Position numbers and translations under genes: made by a program. This document shows, one piece after another, positions 9,086 to 22,019 of a DNA stretch of 64,000 nucleotides. This DNA comes from Palaemon carinicauda. Taxonomy: Eukaryota > Arthropoda > Malacostraca > Decapoda > Palaemonidae. The notes beneath the pieces are model-generated. The model was not told the origin of the DNA. It saw only the letters and a list, made by a program, of their open reading frames with translations, and ran no database searches. The DNA is taken from the NCBI RefSeq assembly GCF_036898095.1, contig NC_090728.1, positions 93,736,404 to 93,800,403 of the forward strand, read 5' to 3'. Position 1 is the first letter of the stretch. Every line of letters starts with the position of its first letter.

Positions 9086-9420
9086 TGATCAGCACTATCG
9101 AAACACTCGTAGAATAAGAAAGTCTTCATTTTCCCCTTGAAGTTGAAAGCTTTAATATCTTTAATTATACGAATGTCTCCTGGGAGCTTATTGTATAGTC
9201 TCGGGGCAGCATATTTAAAGGCTCTGGAGTCTAGAGCCTACAGTAGACATGTATCTATATTCTAGTAGTTTGAAATCATCTGTAACTATTCTCGTGTCAG
9301 GACGATTCGTTGGTAACTGATAGCTTGGTGGGTTATTGTACAGTATGTATTTTAAACGCAATTCTCTCTTTAATCGGTAGCCAACGTAGATCAATTAGTA
9401 TAAGAGTGATCCCTTATCAT
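9086..9420 (-). pseudogene. CR1-like LINE ORF2 C-terminal fragment
   Basis: Translation of the minus strand around 9105-9225 gives RAFKYAAPRLYNKLPGDIR and then AFNFKGKMKTFLFYE. This is the conserved tail of CR1/L2-type reverse-transcriptase proteins (compare RTFSYAAPRLFNDHP and FKKNLKTYLF in the element at 10-12 kb). The upstream part is frameshifted. It is an older, separate fragment because it repeats the same protein segment as its neighbour. Confidence 0.6.
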
Positions 9421-9659
9421 GCTTGAGAATATCCACTTAATTAGTTTCAATGTTTATATGAGCTTGCTTGATGTAGGCCTACTTAATCATTATAATATCT
9501 TCATGACAACTGGAATTTCATGAAATGCTTGTATTTTCTTCCCATTTATTTATCATTAAGACTTACCAGATATAACTTTCGCTCATCTTGAAAATAATAG
9601 CATCACATGAGTAGAATGTGATCTTGCAGGTCTCTCTTTGAATAAAGATAATGAGATAT

Positions 9660-9707
9660 AAAACATTGCAGTCAGATCCTATTAAAACATTGCAGTCAGA
9701 TCCTATT
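9660..9707. repeat. 24-bp tandem duplication
   Basis: The unit aaaacattgcagtcagatcc + tatt occurs twice without a mismatch, back to back. A recent local duplication in non-coding DNA. Confidence 0.85.
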
Positions 9708-9904
9708 GCTAGGGCATTACTTCTATTGAGTCAAAAGATGAGGGATAAAAATATCTAGAATGTTTGAATGAATATCGATGGAATAAACACTTAAACCATA
9801 GTGATGATATCTATGCATTTAGGCTAGGACAAAAATTGTATTGATTCGCTTATCTGGGAGTAAATGGCACTGGAATATAAACTAGTAGAACAGGAAAGCA
9901 AAAA

Positions 9905-12240
9905 GTAGGAATTATTTACTTTTACTTTTACGGGTTTATTTCTCGCCCTCCGTCAGACACTAAAAGTCTGTTCAGGCGGGCCTTGGTGTGTGAAAAAATA
10001 ATTTCTTTCCAGTTAATATTTTGCTCTGCATCTTATCAGTTATTTCGCTAGCATTTATATTCAGGCTTAATAGTTTTCCGGTCACTATTATAACACTTTC
10101 TAAAAAGATAAGTCTTCAGGTTTTTCTTGAAAGCTGCCACATTTTTGCTATTCTTGACATCGAGTGGATGGTCGTTGAAGAGTCTTGGTGCAGCATAACT
10201 GAACGTTCTTCCTCCTATTGCATGATTCACACTAATTTCGAATAGTCTATGTGGGTCATCAGCATGTCTAACTCTTACAGCGGTGCTGGTAGCTTCAGGG
10301 TAGCGGACCAAGCAATCATGAAGATATTTATGCTTATCACTTGTAAGTGCTTTGTGGGTCAACAAGCAAATCTTAAATTCAATTCTAGCCTTAACAGGTA
10401 ACCAATGTAGATCGATCAATGCAGGAGTTATTCTCTCCCATAGTGTAATGCCTTTTATCAGTCTAGCCGCTCGGTTTTGCACATTTTGAAGCTTTCTTAG
10501 TAGTGTATTGGGCAATTTGTAGTACAGAGAATTGCAATAATTAAGCCTTGATATTACCTGACTCATCACTAAAATTTTTGTACTGCCCTCTGTTAAATAT
10601 TTTCTAATAAACGCTATGTTTCTCAGGTGATAGTTACACACTTTCACTGTGTTCACAATTTGGTCCCTCATTGACAAATTACAATCTATCAGTACACCCA
10701 AATTTTTCACAACAGGCACAATCCCAACATCCGCATCACCAATTTTTATACTTTGAATTAACTGGTAATTCTTCAAAGCCACCTTTGTGCCAAAAACATA
10801 CATTCTGTTTTATCATCATTTAATTTGAGCTTTTTCCTCTGCATCCATGTTTTTATTTCAGTCATTATCTCATCAATTTTCTTCTCTGTATCTTGTGTTG
10901 TTGAAATTGAGAGGTGAAACTGAGTATCATCTGCATATAGTTTAAAACCCACTTTTTGTTTTTTCAAGATGTGTGATAGCTCAATAGTATATATGTTAAA
11001 CAAGATAGGGCCCAGAACACTACCCTGTGGTACACCCTTCATAAGAATTCTCTCACTGGATCGGTTTCCAGAAACTTCTACAATAGTCTTCCTATTCACT
11101 AAGTAACTTCGCAAAAATTTCAGTGCTTCTTCAGTCACTCCAATAGACTTTAAGTCGTCAAGTAAGTACTCGTGCACAACAGTGTCAAAAGCAGCACTAA
11201 GATCTAACATAATCAAAATTCTACACTTTCCCTCATCAAGAAGACCTATCATATTCATTATTGAGCATAAGGTATTTCTGTAGAATGATTAGATCTGTAG
11301 GCCGACTGATTTTCCGGGAATACCTCTAACTCGTCAATATGCGCCCATAATTGCACACTTTTGACTTTTACGATAAGCTTTGACATGTAGGATAAATTTG
11401 AAATGGGCCTATATGAATTTAGCTCGTTTACATCACCTTTTCCTTTGTAAATTGGTTTGATCAACGCAGTTTTTTCACAGCTAGGAAAACAGGATTGTGA
11501 TATACTTAGGTTAATTATGTTCAGGTAAATATTATATACAACTTGTTTATTTGGAGCTTCACTTATTGAACTGTTTGGGAAAGGGTCGTTTCCACAATAT
11601 GTATTCTTCATCTCTCTCATAACCTTTAACAAGTCGCACATATTTATTTCCTTAAATTTTATTAACTTCTTTCCCTCCTTCGCTGGCATAGCTGACTGTC
11701 CTTCAAAGTGATTTTGGGGGAAACCTCTAGAGATTTTATCATTTTTTTCATTGAAGAATATAGCAAATCTCTCTGCACAAACATTGTCATGCAAGACATA
11801 TTTTTTCTTTAATCCCATCAAATCATCTAGGTTTTTGTGAGTCCTTCATGTTATTGTTTTTTTACATTCGCCGTTGTAGAATTCTCTTTTTGTTTTTTCT
11901 AACAGGATGTTATAGTCATTTCTAGCCTTATTATATAGAATTCTGGCTTGTGAGGATTTGGCTCTTTTCCAGCTACCTTCCATCTTACGTCTGTGTCTTT
12001 TTGCCTTTAATAGCTCACTATTATACCATCTAACATTTTCGCGTACAACTATTTGTTTGTTCTTTATGGGACACATGGTATCGTACATTTTTCCAAAATT
12101 GTCGTTATATTTCTTGGTATAACACCCAACACATTCTCTGTCTACCATATGTTCACTTTGTATGTTCTCACAAGACATTTGCGCTACACTAGCTTCAATA
12201 AAATTCTCAGCATCAAAATTTTCCCGCTCCCTATATGATC
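9905..12240 (-). mobile_element. CR1-like non-LTR retrotransposon, 5'-truncated
   Basis: It contains the ORF2 linker, reverse transcriptase and C-terminal domain in collinear but frameshifted pieces, followed by about 140 bases of 3' sequence. The 3' end carries short GTAAAA-type repeats (about 9920-9935 on the plus strand) in place of a long poly(A), as CR1-group LINEs usually do. No endonuclease was found at the 5' side, so the copy is truncated there. Confidence 0.75.
10048..12178 (-). pseudogene. CR1-like ORF2 reverse transcriptase (frameshifted)
   Basis: The protein is spread over at least four frames. 11846-12178 is the basic linker before RT (WYNSELLKAKRHRRKMEGSW). 11258-11821 holds RT motifs 0-2 (IYKGKGDVNELNSYRPISN). 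10773-11258 carries motif A (LDLSAAFDTV), GVPQGSVLGPILFNIY and the catalytic LYADDTQ. 10048-10803 is the C-terminal domain (NYCNSLYYKLP, ITPALIDLHWLPV, YAAPRLFND). These last motifs are characteristic of the CR1/L2/Rex group. Catalytic residues survive but the frame breaks make it non-functional. Few breaks over 2 kb suggest moderate age. Confidence 0.8.
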
Positions 12241-12808
<568 letters not shown>

Positions 12809-13255
12809 CTTGAGAGAAACACGTAACTAAAAGAGAGCTAGGTTAAACTTGAATAGCCTTAAAGGTGTTAATTGGCCAAGCAGAAAACACGATGAACACA
12901 AATGATAAAAAGGTAGGATGATTGATGGTACGCTATAGAAATAGATAACAGAAATTGAAGACAGAAACTAGAAGTAATTGCATAATGTATATTAAGTGTA
13001 GTGCATGCAGTTAAGCCTTCAGATCTATTGTTAGTTTACCTTTTAGCAAGAAATGCTGCAAATGTAATTATCTTTGTGTAATTGTACATATATAAATAGC
13101 TGCAACGTTTGTAAACTTTCACATGGTTTATGGAACTATATAAAAATCTTTATCATAAATTTTCTTAGACCCCCAAAAACCCGGTCTGTGACCTAACGGG
13201 AATGACTATTTTTTGCTAATATTTTCACTTCTGGATTATATAGGAAATGTTTTCT

Positions 13256-13260
<5 letters not shown>

Positions 13261-13326
<66 letters not shown>
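13261..13326. repeat. (CT)n microsatellite
   Basis: 33 uninterrupted CT units. Confidence 0.98.
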
Positions 13327-13329
<3 letters not shown>

Positions 13330-13394
13330 GCAAGCTTCACTTTCTTTCCGTTTTTTTTCTATTCCTTAGTTGGGTATGACACAAATTAATGAAA

Positions 13395-13606
13395 GTAAAG
13401 GTTAAATGTATCTGGTTTCGGTTCCAGTTTCATCAGGATAGATACTCACCAGAACGTCAACCGGGCAAGCCCAACCCCCACCGTGGTGCCCAAGCACAGC
13501 AGTGACCTCCAGTAAACAGCTTAAACTCAAGGTCCCGGGCTGAAATCGATCTGCCGCCATGCGAATGCGAGGCAAACACGTTACCACTTTACTAGCCAGG
13601 AAGCAG
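13395..13606 (-). mobile_element. tRNA-derived SINE
   Basis: On the minus strand an A-box-like TAGTAAAGTGG (13584-13594) is followed about 33 bases later by a B-box-like GATCGATTTC (13542-13551). This is the internal RNA polymerase III promoter layout of a tRNA head. A tRNA-unrelated body of about 150 bases follows and ends near a short AT-rich tail. It lacks a foldable acceptor stem, so it is a SINE and not a tRNA gene. The family name is unknown to me. Confidence 0.6.
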
Positions 13607-14837
13607 ACATTAAAAATTTAGCATCTTTAATCCCTCGCACCTCTTCATGATAAAATATATATAAAAATCTTAGAATCACTGTGAAAGATCAACCATTTTT
13701 ACACAAATGGAATAACAAATAAAGTCCTCAAACATGCTTCTTGTATTTTTTATGATCACGTTAAAATTATTATTATTTTTTTTTTTTTTTGCAACACATT
13801 TCAAGTTCATCCCACCTCTTAATATTTTCAAACATTGCAAAGATATTCTGCTTGCATCAGGAAAAAATTAACCATTCCTAGACATAATCCAACAAACGAG
13901 AAACTTGTACAGTATTTGTAATGTTTTGGACACATTGAAGCATACTAACACCTCCCCCAGAGCGCCACTTATCACCACGGGTGACCCTGTCCAAGAGTGA
14001 TGTAACTCATATTGTTAATGGACCCCCCAAAGGCAAAATAGAGTTAATGGCTGGAGTGGCATTATTGTTGGATCTGCTTTATAACTAACTAGCCTAGACT
14101 TCATGGTTTTCCTTTGAACTAAGTGTTAGTTTTCTTTTATGTTTAGACATTTTAATCTAAGCAACTATTTGAAGATTTCTCATAATGATGATCTAAATCA
14201 CAATACTGACCCCTGCACGAAAAACAGAGAATAGGGTTATGAACACCCGATAATAACTCCTTTGAATAATCTACACAGTAATTATCAATTACAAATCCAG
14301 AGGAAGGTAGCACTAAAGTTTACAATCTAGGGTTTGGGTAACGAGCACCAACTAGGCACTTGCAAACAACAGGGCTATTGAAAAGGCTAAGCTTTTGTAG
14401 CATACCCAAGACAAACCTTTTGTCATCAACTGCCCCAGTACTATTCTAAAGGCCTATTGAAAAGGAAGGAAGTAGGAATTTTTATTTTGCTAAGCTTCAA
14501 GAGAGAAGCAATATACATCCGAGGTGATTCATAGAAATAAAGTAATACATAAGCTTCACAGAGGGCCTACTTGTCATGCAATGGTATCTTCAATCTCTTA
14601 CTGTTTAACAATGTTGAATAGTAATTCATAGTCAGGAGACTTTGAAATAATTCTGCAATACAGCGCCATAAAATTTTCATTTATATCATCCTTAATTTTA
14701 TAACCAAGGCATCCCACTGGTTTCGTTTTGCTAAATCTATAGGAAATTTCCTTCACATAAGGAGCAAAGATCATCAACAGTGCCATGGAGGAATTAGTAT
14801 ATCCCGGCAAGGGGGTTATTTGGTGAATAATCATTAT
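13607..14837. other. no gene recognised; short poly(T)
   Basis: AT-rich intergenic DNA with a T-run near 13775-13791. No frame with recognisable similarity. Confidence 0.4.
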
Positions 14838-16030
14838 CATCATCATCTCCTCCTCCGCCTATTGATGCAAGGGCCTCGGTTAGATTTCGCCAGTCGTCTC
14901 TATCTTGAGCTGTTAATTCAAAACTACTCCATTTATCATCTCCTACTTCATGCTTCATAGTCCTCAGCCTTGTGGGCCTAGGTCTTCCAACTCTTCTAGT
15001 GCCTTGTGGAGCCCAGTTGAACGTTTAGTGAACTAATCTCTCTTGGGGAGAGGGAAGATCATGCCCAAACCATCTCCATCTACCCCTCATCATGATCTCA
15101 TCCAGATATGGCAATCGAGTAACCTCTCAAAGCCTCATTTCTAATCAGGTCCCGCCATTTGACTCCCAATATCCTTCTGTGGGCTTGTGCTCAAATCTAT
15201 AGAATCTAGTGGAGATTGTTTCATTGTCATACCATGACTCATGGCAGAATAATACCGATCTCACTAAACTGATATGTAGTCTGATTTTTATGTGTAATTT
15301 CAGGCCATTTGATTTCCAAATTTTACTTAATCTAGCCATTATCTGATTTTTTTTTTTAATCTTTCACTAAAGTCTAATTCTAAAGACCCTGTATTGGAGA
15401 TCATAGTTCCTAAATACTTAGAATGATTCTACCTCATTAATCCTTTCTCCTTCCAATGATATTTTCATCTTCCATTGCATACTCCGTTCTCATCGTCTCT
15501 GTTTTTTTTCTATTATCTTCAGCCCAACCTCATGTGATATTTCATGCATTCTGGTTAGCAAAATTTGCAAATCCTGTGGTGTTCTGCTAACAAGGACAAA
15601 ATCATCAGCATGTCCTAGGTCTGCTAAATTCCTATCACCAATCTAGTCCAATCCTTCTCCACCATATCTGACTGTTCTACGCATTACAAAATCCATAAGG
15701 AGGATAGATAACATAGGTGCCAACACATTCCCTTGGAGTACTTCGCTGTTCACTGGAAATTCACTTGATAAGACTCCATTAACATTAACTTTGCACTTGC
15801 TATGCTCATGAATAGACTTGATCAAATTTACATATTTAAGAGGAATTCCATGATAATGCAGGACTCTCCATAAAATTGGCCAGTGCACAATATCAAAGGC
15901 TTTTTCATAGTCCACAGATGCCATCAAAAGGGGATTCTATATTCTACGCATTTCTGTACATGTCTCAAAATGAAAATTTAGTCATTGCAACTTCTACCTT
16001 TTCTAAATCCTGCTTGTTCATCAATCTTTT
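14838..16030 (-). mobile_element. RTE-like LINE remnant
   Basis: Protein pieces of one reverse transcriptase lie in order on the minus strand. Around 15643-15927 are DYEKAFDIVHW and QGNVLAPMLSILLMDFVMRR. Around 15560-15650 is LADLGHADDFVLV, the FADD box with a substitution. Around 14870-15120 is a C-terminal segment with a Trp/Phe-Gly-His motif and AQDRDDWRNLTEALAS. The 3' end is a GATGAT-type tract at 14830-14845, as is common for RTE elements. Frame breaks are numerous and the 5' half is missing. RTE affiliation is by general appearance of the motifs. Confidence 0.65.
15643..15927 (-). pseudogene. reverse transcriptase palm fragment of the RTE-like LINE
   Basis: This is the longest surviving frame of the remnant, 94 codons. 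It includes motif A (Asp in DYEKAFD) and the B-motif region, where the usual RQGC is changed to LQGN. That substitution and the HADD change downstream mark it as inactive. Confidence 0.65.
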
Positions 16031-16840
16031 TCACTCGTCTCTTTAGAATAAGCATATTATATTTGGAGAATAATCCATATATTTTATTTCAACTGCTTTA
16101 GAATACACTATTAAGAACGTATATGTTTTTAAGGAAGTTTATATTTTCTGCTGCTGGTACAGGGATAATTGATTACCCTAGATAATTCACTCCATGTCCT
16201 GCTCATATGGAATAGCAGCTAAGAGTACTAAACCAAAGATTCACTTCCTCTGAATTCTGATGGACTAACCTAAGTCTAGTTGCTCAAAAGAGATCCCAAC
16301 CTTCACCCATACTCGAGCAAATATTCTAAATGCAAATTTCTTCCTAATTGTGAGTCCTTCACCCTTTCATCAGAGCAGAAAATTTTGAAAACTGAGAAAA
16401 TGTCAATGATATTTACAATGAATGTAATTAAGAATTACCTGGAAATTATTAGTTATAGTGGCTGAACTGCAAACTTGGAGAAAGCTAATAAAATATGAAG
16501 GTCATTGTATTAATGGGGAATAGAAAAAGTGTACAGTAGATACTTAACAATACCTATGGCTTATGTATTTTATACTCCCATTCTCCCATTAATGAATCTA
16601 ATTGTCTAAGTATGAATTATAATTGTAAAAAGGAGAAGATTTTGCAATAGAACGAACAGAACCAATATAAAACATTTAAGCTTTTGAAGAAGGATTCGCC
16701 TCTATAATACAGAAATCAATCATTTCATTAGGAATAAACACAGATTTCATAAAGAAAGGAATTGAAAACTATGTGATGTATGATTTATTCTTATATATTG
16801 ACTGAATGATTTGTGGCATACCTGGTAACCGACTAAGATT
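16031..16840. other. no gene recognised
   Basis: AT-rich DNA between the RTE-like remnant and copy E. The YR gene expected downstream of RT/RNase H of copy E is not found here. Confidence 0.45.
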
Positions 16841-18681
16841 CTAATTGATTCTCCCATGGGGGACATCACTGTGTGGCTGCGTCAGCAGAAGGGGTTCTGG
16901 AGGAAGAAACCTTGGAACCTGAACCAGCAGGAAAAGAAGGTCTGCGTACAATTCTCTGCTTGGCCATGTCGGAGCTATTAGAGTCAGCTTGCAGTTCCGG
17001 GAGGTCATGAGTATGTTGATCAACCTTCTGAGCAGGCAAAAGGGTGGAAAGGCATATGCGTCCAAGTTGTCCCAAGACTGTTGAAGGGCGTCCTGGATCA
17101 CTGCCTGATGATCTGGAACTGGGGACCCATAGCGGGGAAGTTTCGCATTCAGAGAAGTGGGGAACAGGTCTATTGTGGGGAAACTCCACAAAGCTATTAC
17201 TACCTTTGCTATTCGAGGATCCAAAGACCATTCACCACTCAACACTTGGTGATGCCTGCTTAGTTGATCCTCCACGATGTTTCTCCGACCCGGAATAAAC
17301 TTGGCTGTGAGAGAAATGTCGTGACCTTTCGCCCACTGGCAAATCTGTACCCCAAGTAGACAGAGGTCTCTTGCCAGAGTACCCCCTTGCTTGCTGATGT
17401 ACGAGACGGCTGTGGAGTTGTTGCTCATTAGCACCACCTCTCGTCCTTGTAGATCCTCTACAAAGTATTTTAGGCCTTTCCAGGCTGCTAACAATTCCAG
17501 GTGATTTATATGGAGAGTTTGTTCTATCGGAGACCAGACTCCTGATGCTAACTTCGGGCCTAGGTGGGAACGCCAGCCACGTAGCGATGAGTCCGAAAAG
17601 AGTTTTAACTTCGGATTGGGGCTTTTGAGGGGAATGCCTGTCTGGGTATTTTCTCTGGCTGACCACCACTGAAGATCTTGTATCACCACAGCTGGAACCT
17701 CCACTGGCAAGAAAGGGGAATCGTTCTTTTGGGAACAGTGGGTCTTCAGATGCCACTGGAGACTTCGCATTCTTGATCTTCCGCCTGGAACTAGTTTTTC
17801 CATGGAGGAAAGATGGCCCAGAAGACTCTGCCACAAATTGGCTGGAGGAGGCAGTGGAGACAAGAGTTGGGCGATGGATTGTTCCAGTCTCAGAAATCTG
17901 TCTTCCGAAAGGAACATCCTCCCTACTTGGGTGTTGATGGACATCCCCAGATAGTTCATGACTTGAGTTGGAATCAAACAAGCCTTCTCTACGTTTACAA
18001 GGATCCTTGCAAAAGTCGAGAAGCCTTCTCCGGTGATCCAGAGCTTGTTCCCTGGACGAGGCCAGGAGTAGCCAATCATCTAGATACCTTAGCAGGTGTA
18101 TCCCGTGCTTGTGTGCCCAGGAGGAAACGAGTTTGAAAACCCTTGTAAACACTTGTGGGGCGGTCGAGAGGCCGAAGCATAGGACTTTGAACTCAAAGCT
18201 TCGACCCTGAATCAGAAAGTGCAGGAATTTCCGAGCTGAGCAATGGATCGGTGCTTAGAAATATACGTCTTTTAAGTCCACAGATGCCATAAAGTCTCCT
18301 GGACGCACCGCCTGGATCACGGAGGCTGCTGTCTCCATTTTGAATGGAGTCTGCTTCACAAACTCCAACCCCCCGAGGCTTTCTTTACCAGAAAGAGGCG
18401 ACTGAAAAACCATGGGGAGGTGTTGGGACGTGTTGGATGGTGCCCTTTAGAAGCATGCTCTGGATCTCCTGAGCTAGGGCTTGCTGTTTCCCGTAATTCC
18501 GAGGGACCTGGGAGGACGAGATCGGAGGAGGAATTAGAGGGACGAGATCGGAGGAGGAATTAGAGGAGGAGAGCCTATGAAGGGGATGCGATACCCCCAA
18601 CAAAGCACCTTGATGGTCCATTACATGGCCCCCATAGCTTTCCACCTCCTCCAACTCCCCTGCAGGCAACCCCTTACGCAC
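16841..18681 (-). pseudogene. RT / RNase H of DIRS-like copy E
   Basis: The N-terminal RT part lies at about 18385-18681. The middle (18102-18300) reads LKDVYF, stop, APIHCSARKF and CFGLSTAPQVFT. The YLDD box sits in the 17232-18152 frame (LLRYLDDWLLLASS). RNase H and the downstream segment are in the frame 16841-18079. RNase H shows LFSDSSLRGW and HLELLA, but the usual DN pair before STAV reads SNNSTAV, so one catalytic Asp is Asn. The downstream IDLFPTSLNAKLPRY and LIAPTWPSRELY segments are typical of DIRS proteins. Internal stop codon, frameshifts and the Asp loss make it inactive. Confidence 0.75.
18515..18566. repeat. 26-bp tandem duplication inside copy E
   Basis: Two identical adjacent 26-base units starting gacgagatcggaggaggaat. 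Because 26 is not a multiple of three, it shifts the frame between gag and RT. Confidence 0.9.
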
Positions 18682-18816
18682 TGGAAGGGGGGAGCCGAGA
18701 CCCTATTTCTGTCTAGGGTTCCTCCCTCTGCCTTTAGCCTTGGGAGGAGCCGACTTTCCTCTGCCCATAGGTTTGGCTCTTGGCTGGGAGTGGAGCTGCG
18801 GTTGTGGAATTGGCTG

Positions 18817-20212
18817 CTATTGCATTGTGCAATAGGAGGCAGCCTTTTGCATCGCGGTGTCCTGTGTCTCTTTCCTCCAAGTATCTAAGGTAGAGGAAAG
18901 TGCTTGCTTAGAAAAGAGGAGAGGTTGTAGAAGGTCCGCGTTTCTCAGATCTGACCTCTCAGCCTTACCGATGCTTCTATGAAGTCTGGAAACTGCTGAT
19001 TCCCTCCTTTTGAGGACCCAATTGCCCCACATGGTCGCTGTTGTAGTAGTTAAGAAGTCCATTGTCTTGGCCCCAGCAGCTAGGATTTCCTGTAGGGACT
19101 GCATGGAGTCTTGGTTTGACAGGTCCTCGTGACTCGCTAGGTAGCCGACTGTACCAGACCACGTGTCAAACCAAGATAAAGCCTCCAGAAGGGAAATTGA
19201 AGCCGCTTCCATTGCCGAGGCTTCTGTGGCTGTGAAAGAGACTGGAAGAGTAGAGAGTTTCTCCGAGGAGCAGCCAGGTGTGAGCCTCGCTGTGAGGGGA
19301 TCCAAGGTCAGAGAAGGGTTGGTGTCTCTGGCCTTGAAAAAAGTGCTTTTGCCTCATAAACGGGAATTGTAAAAGTTTATGGGATCCCTGAGACTTCAAG
19401 GAACCCGTTTCTCCCAAGACCGCCTACGAGACCTTCCTCAGACGGCCTGCAATGTGAACAGACCAGGGAAGTTCAATTCTGGTCTTAGGGTTCGGTGGAG
19501 GACGACATAGCCTGTCTAAAGCTGGAGCGTCAGTATGTCGAGGAGACAGATGCGGATCGCCGAGGCCTGAGATATTACATATAGTTCTTAGAGCTCTAAA
19601 ATAGGAGGACTCTAAGTCCTTTGATGGTTGCTCTTCCGAGGAATCCTCAGGCTGCGCTAATTCCTAGCGAGTTATTACAGGGGAAAGGGCGATAGAAGTC
19701 GGAGTGTCTGGAGGTAACGGCGAAGTAGGAGACCATATTACCGTTGTTAAAGGGGAAGGCTGAGCGCTGCATAATGGCGCCGCGAGCGCCTGACCTTGCG
19801 TGGAAGTCGACGGTCTAGGAGAAGGTGACCGAATTATCGGTACTGTCCTAGTAGGATTCGTAGAGATTCCTCTCTTTGAAAGGTCTGAAGTATGAGGTGG
19901 AAGAGATTGAATTGATCGGCGATATGGCCTTTTCCCTCTGCTCTCAACAGATGAGAAGAAGTGTTGAACCCCTGCGTCTTCTTCCAAAGTTTTCGAGAGG
20001 CTCGTATTTCGTAACTCATTAGGGAGCAAGAGAACAGGGGGGGTTGTCCTGTCTGAAACACGAGGGCGAGGTGATTGACCCCGAGAGAGTACGACCAGAG
20101 ACTTGCTCAATCGTGAAGTCGAAGGGCGAGAGCGCCCTTTCTCTGATGATACGGAGCGAAGGTGAGGAGAAGTGCTCTTTCTAACTTTCCTAGAGTGATC
20201 GGAGATCCTCAA
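18817..20212 (-). pseudogene. gag core and basic region of copy E (frameshifted)
   Basis: The frame 18817-19305 encodes an alpha-helical, capsid-like segment (SISLLEALSWFDTWSG, LSNQDSMQSLQEILAAGAKT). The frame 19664-20212 continues the Ser/Arg/Pro-rich middle of gag. The two belong to one gag broken by frameshifts. The helical segment has no obvious counterpart in copies A and B by eye, which supports a separate family. Confidence 0.5.
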
Positions 20213-20350
20213 ACTAATAAATGAATTAAAGGGTTCGAGGTCAGTGGGCGCTTTGCCCTTGGCTGCGCTCCTGGCATGATTAGATGAAAAATCGTGGGAA
20301 GAACTTCTTTTGAGGGAGTGCTTATTCCGCTTTGGAGAGCTCTCTTGTGA

Positions 20351-21319
20351 CTAAGAGCGAGAACGTAACATAGTGCTCTTTTTCTTGAAGTGCTTAGAGC
20401 GCTTAGATGATCCCTTGTGAGAGGAAGACGACAGCGAGGCAGAACGATGACAAGGGGAAGCGCTCTTCTTAGGTTTGTGACGAGAGCGCTTATAGTCTCG
20501 CGGCGAGACGTCTCGTGAAGAGACAGAAGGCAAGGAAGAGCGAGAATGATAATGTCTCTTCCTATGTCGCTGTCTCTCCGGCGAGAACGTCTGGGCAAAG
20601 GAGAGCGAGCTCTCCTTTTCATCTTCACTACTGCGATGTTTGCGCTTGTGACGCTGTGATTTTGTAGAAGCGCAAACGGAGTGAGAAGTAGGTGCCGCAG
20701 GAGCTGAACTTACTACATCCACTGAAACTTCAGCGGGTGCCAACTGAGTTGACGGGAGGTAGGCGAGGTCCGGAACTCCCGAGGGTTCCAAAACAGAAGG
20801 GACCTGAGGCATCACCTTGCCCACGAGGAACTGGTTCCAAACTTCCTCCGAAGGAGAACCAGGAAGTCCAAGAGCAGGCCATACCACTCGTACATGATCT
20901 GGAATGGAAGCGGTAACGGAGTCATTCCCGGTGGCGGAAAATATTGCCCCACTGGGGGAGGCAACGTGACCAAGAGGAATGGGGGTCAAATCAATGGTGC
21001 CACTCTTCCTCGACTTCCCCCCGGAGGAGGGAGGCAAGGAAGAGTCTGGAGGGAGAGAACGAGAGGCCGAAGAAGAGACCCGAGACTCCTTACCTTTCGA
21101 CGGCGAACCTGTAGGTAAAGAGTCCCTCTTGGATTTCTTTTTCTTCCTCTTCTCGAACTTTTCCCACAGAGAGAGCGACCACTCTCTACATACTTGGCAA
21201 GGGTAGCCTTCAGAACACCTATGACCTCTGCATGCGGGGCATAGGGAATGAGGATCCACCTCCGGCAGCGACACAAAGGTGCCACAGGATTTCGGGGGAA
21301 CCCTGGGACACTTCCTCAT
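20351..21319 (-). pseudogene. gag N-terminal half of copy E
   Basis: From the ATG at 21319 the protein starts MRKCPRVPPKSC and has a Cys/His cluster (Cys4, Cys12, His24, Cys27, Cys30, Cys35, Cys41, Cys44). Its spacing resembles the gag N terminus of copy A. It then becomes highly Ser/Arg/Lys-rich (HKRKHRSSEDEKE, KRSRHKPKK) up to the stop at 20351. A pyrimidine-rich run (ctgtttcttttttctttg) ending in TTAG at 21337 precedes it, again a candidate splice acceptor. The frame is interrupted before the gag core, so I call it a pseudogene. Confidence 0.6.
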
Positions 21320-22019
21320 AATAGAGAACATTACATCTAACAAAGAAAAAAGAAACAGAATTAATAAAAAACACAACAAAGAAAGGCTAGTCTGCCAGTC
21401 AAACAAAAGCTGGAGCAGCGGTGTTACCACTGCAATGGCTGGAATTCGATTGAAGGTAAACAGTAGCTACCGACCATCAGTCCCCCACTGCTAACAGGTG
21501 GATAACCACCTGCCTGGTCGTTAACAACCTTGTTAAAGTTTTTCTGCCGTATTTTCCAGTTCGCGCTAGAATATCTCCTATAGTAAAGAATGAGGGTTTG
21601 TATCAAGTGTAGGAACAAAGGAGGGTTAAAATTGAGGTACACTGCTTTTATTTTGTACAGTAGGTCTAATGAAAGGAAATGCAAAAACGAACAGCAGTCT
21701 TTTATTGTTTCCAAAGATGCATAAATGTAACAGTAATCAATAGTAACATTATATGCTGTAGATATATACAGAAAACCTGAGTTTTCCAACCCCAAAATTA
21801 TGTAACAGAGTAGTAAAATAGTAACAGTCATGACATAAAGAGAAAAACATCACCTTTGACTCTTTACAATATTAAATAGTACATTGAAAAGAGGAACATA
21901 AGTCCCCTTGCACAATGTAGACCGAGTCCCAACTATACAGCCTATAAGAGTCCATATACATCACTTAAGAAGCCGGTTTAATTACACTACCAGCAGCCAC
22001 AAAAAAGTGTTTAATCTCT

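Larger units (their letters stand above)
16841..21605 (-). mobile_element. DIRS-like retrotransposon copy E (another family), truncated at both ends
   Basis: Minus-strand order is gag N terminus (21319), Ser/Arg-rich gag, gag core (19305), RT (18.7-18.1 kb) and RT/RNase H (18079-16841). The RT (LRYLDDWLLL, CFGLSTAPQVFT) is more like copy F than copies A-D. The YR and right ITR at the 3' side are missing. At the 5' side the leader is cut at about 21605 by copy C. Many frame breaks, including a 26-bp tandem duplication at 18515-18566. Confidence 0.8.

Noticed and set aside
13540..13606. Possible tRNA gene
   Set aside because: Only the A and B boxes are present. The acceptor and anticodon stems do not form, and the sequence continues as a SINE body.
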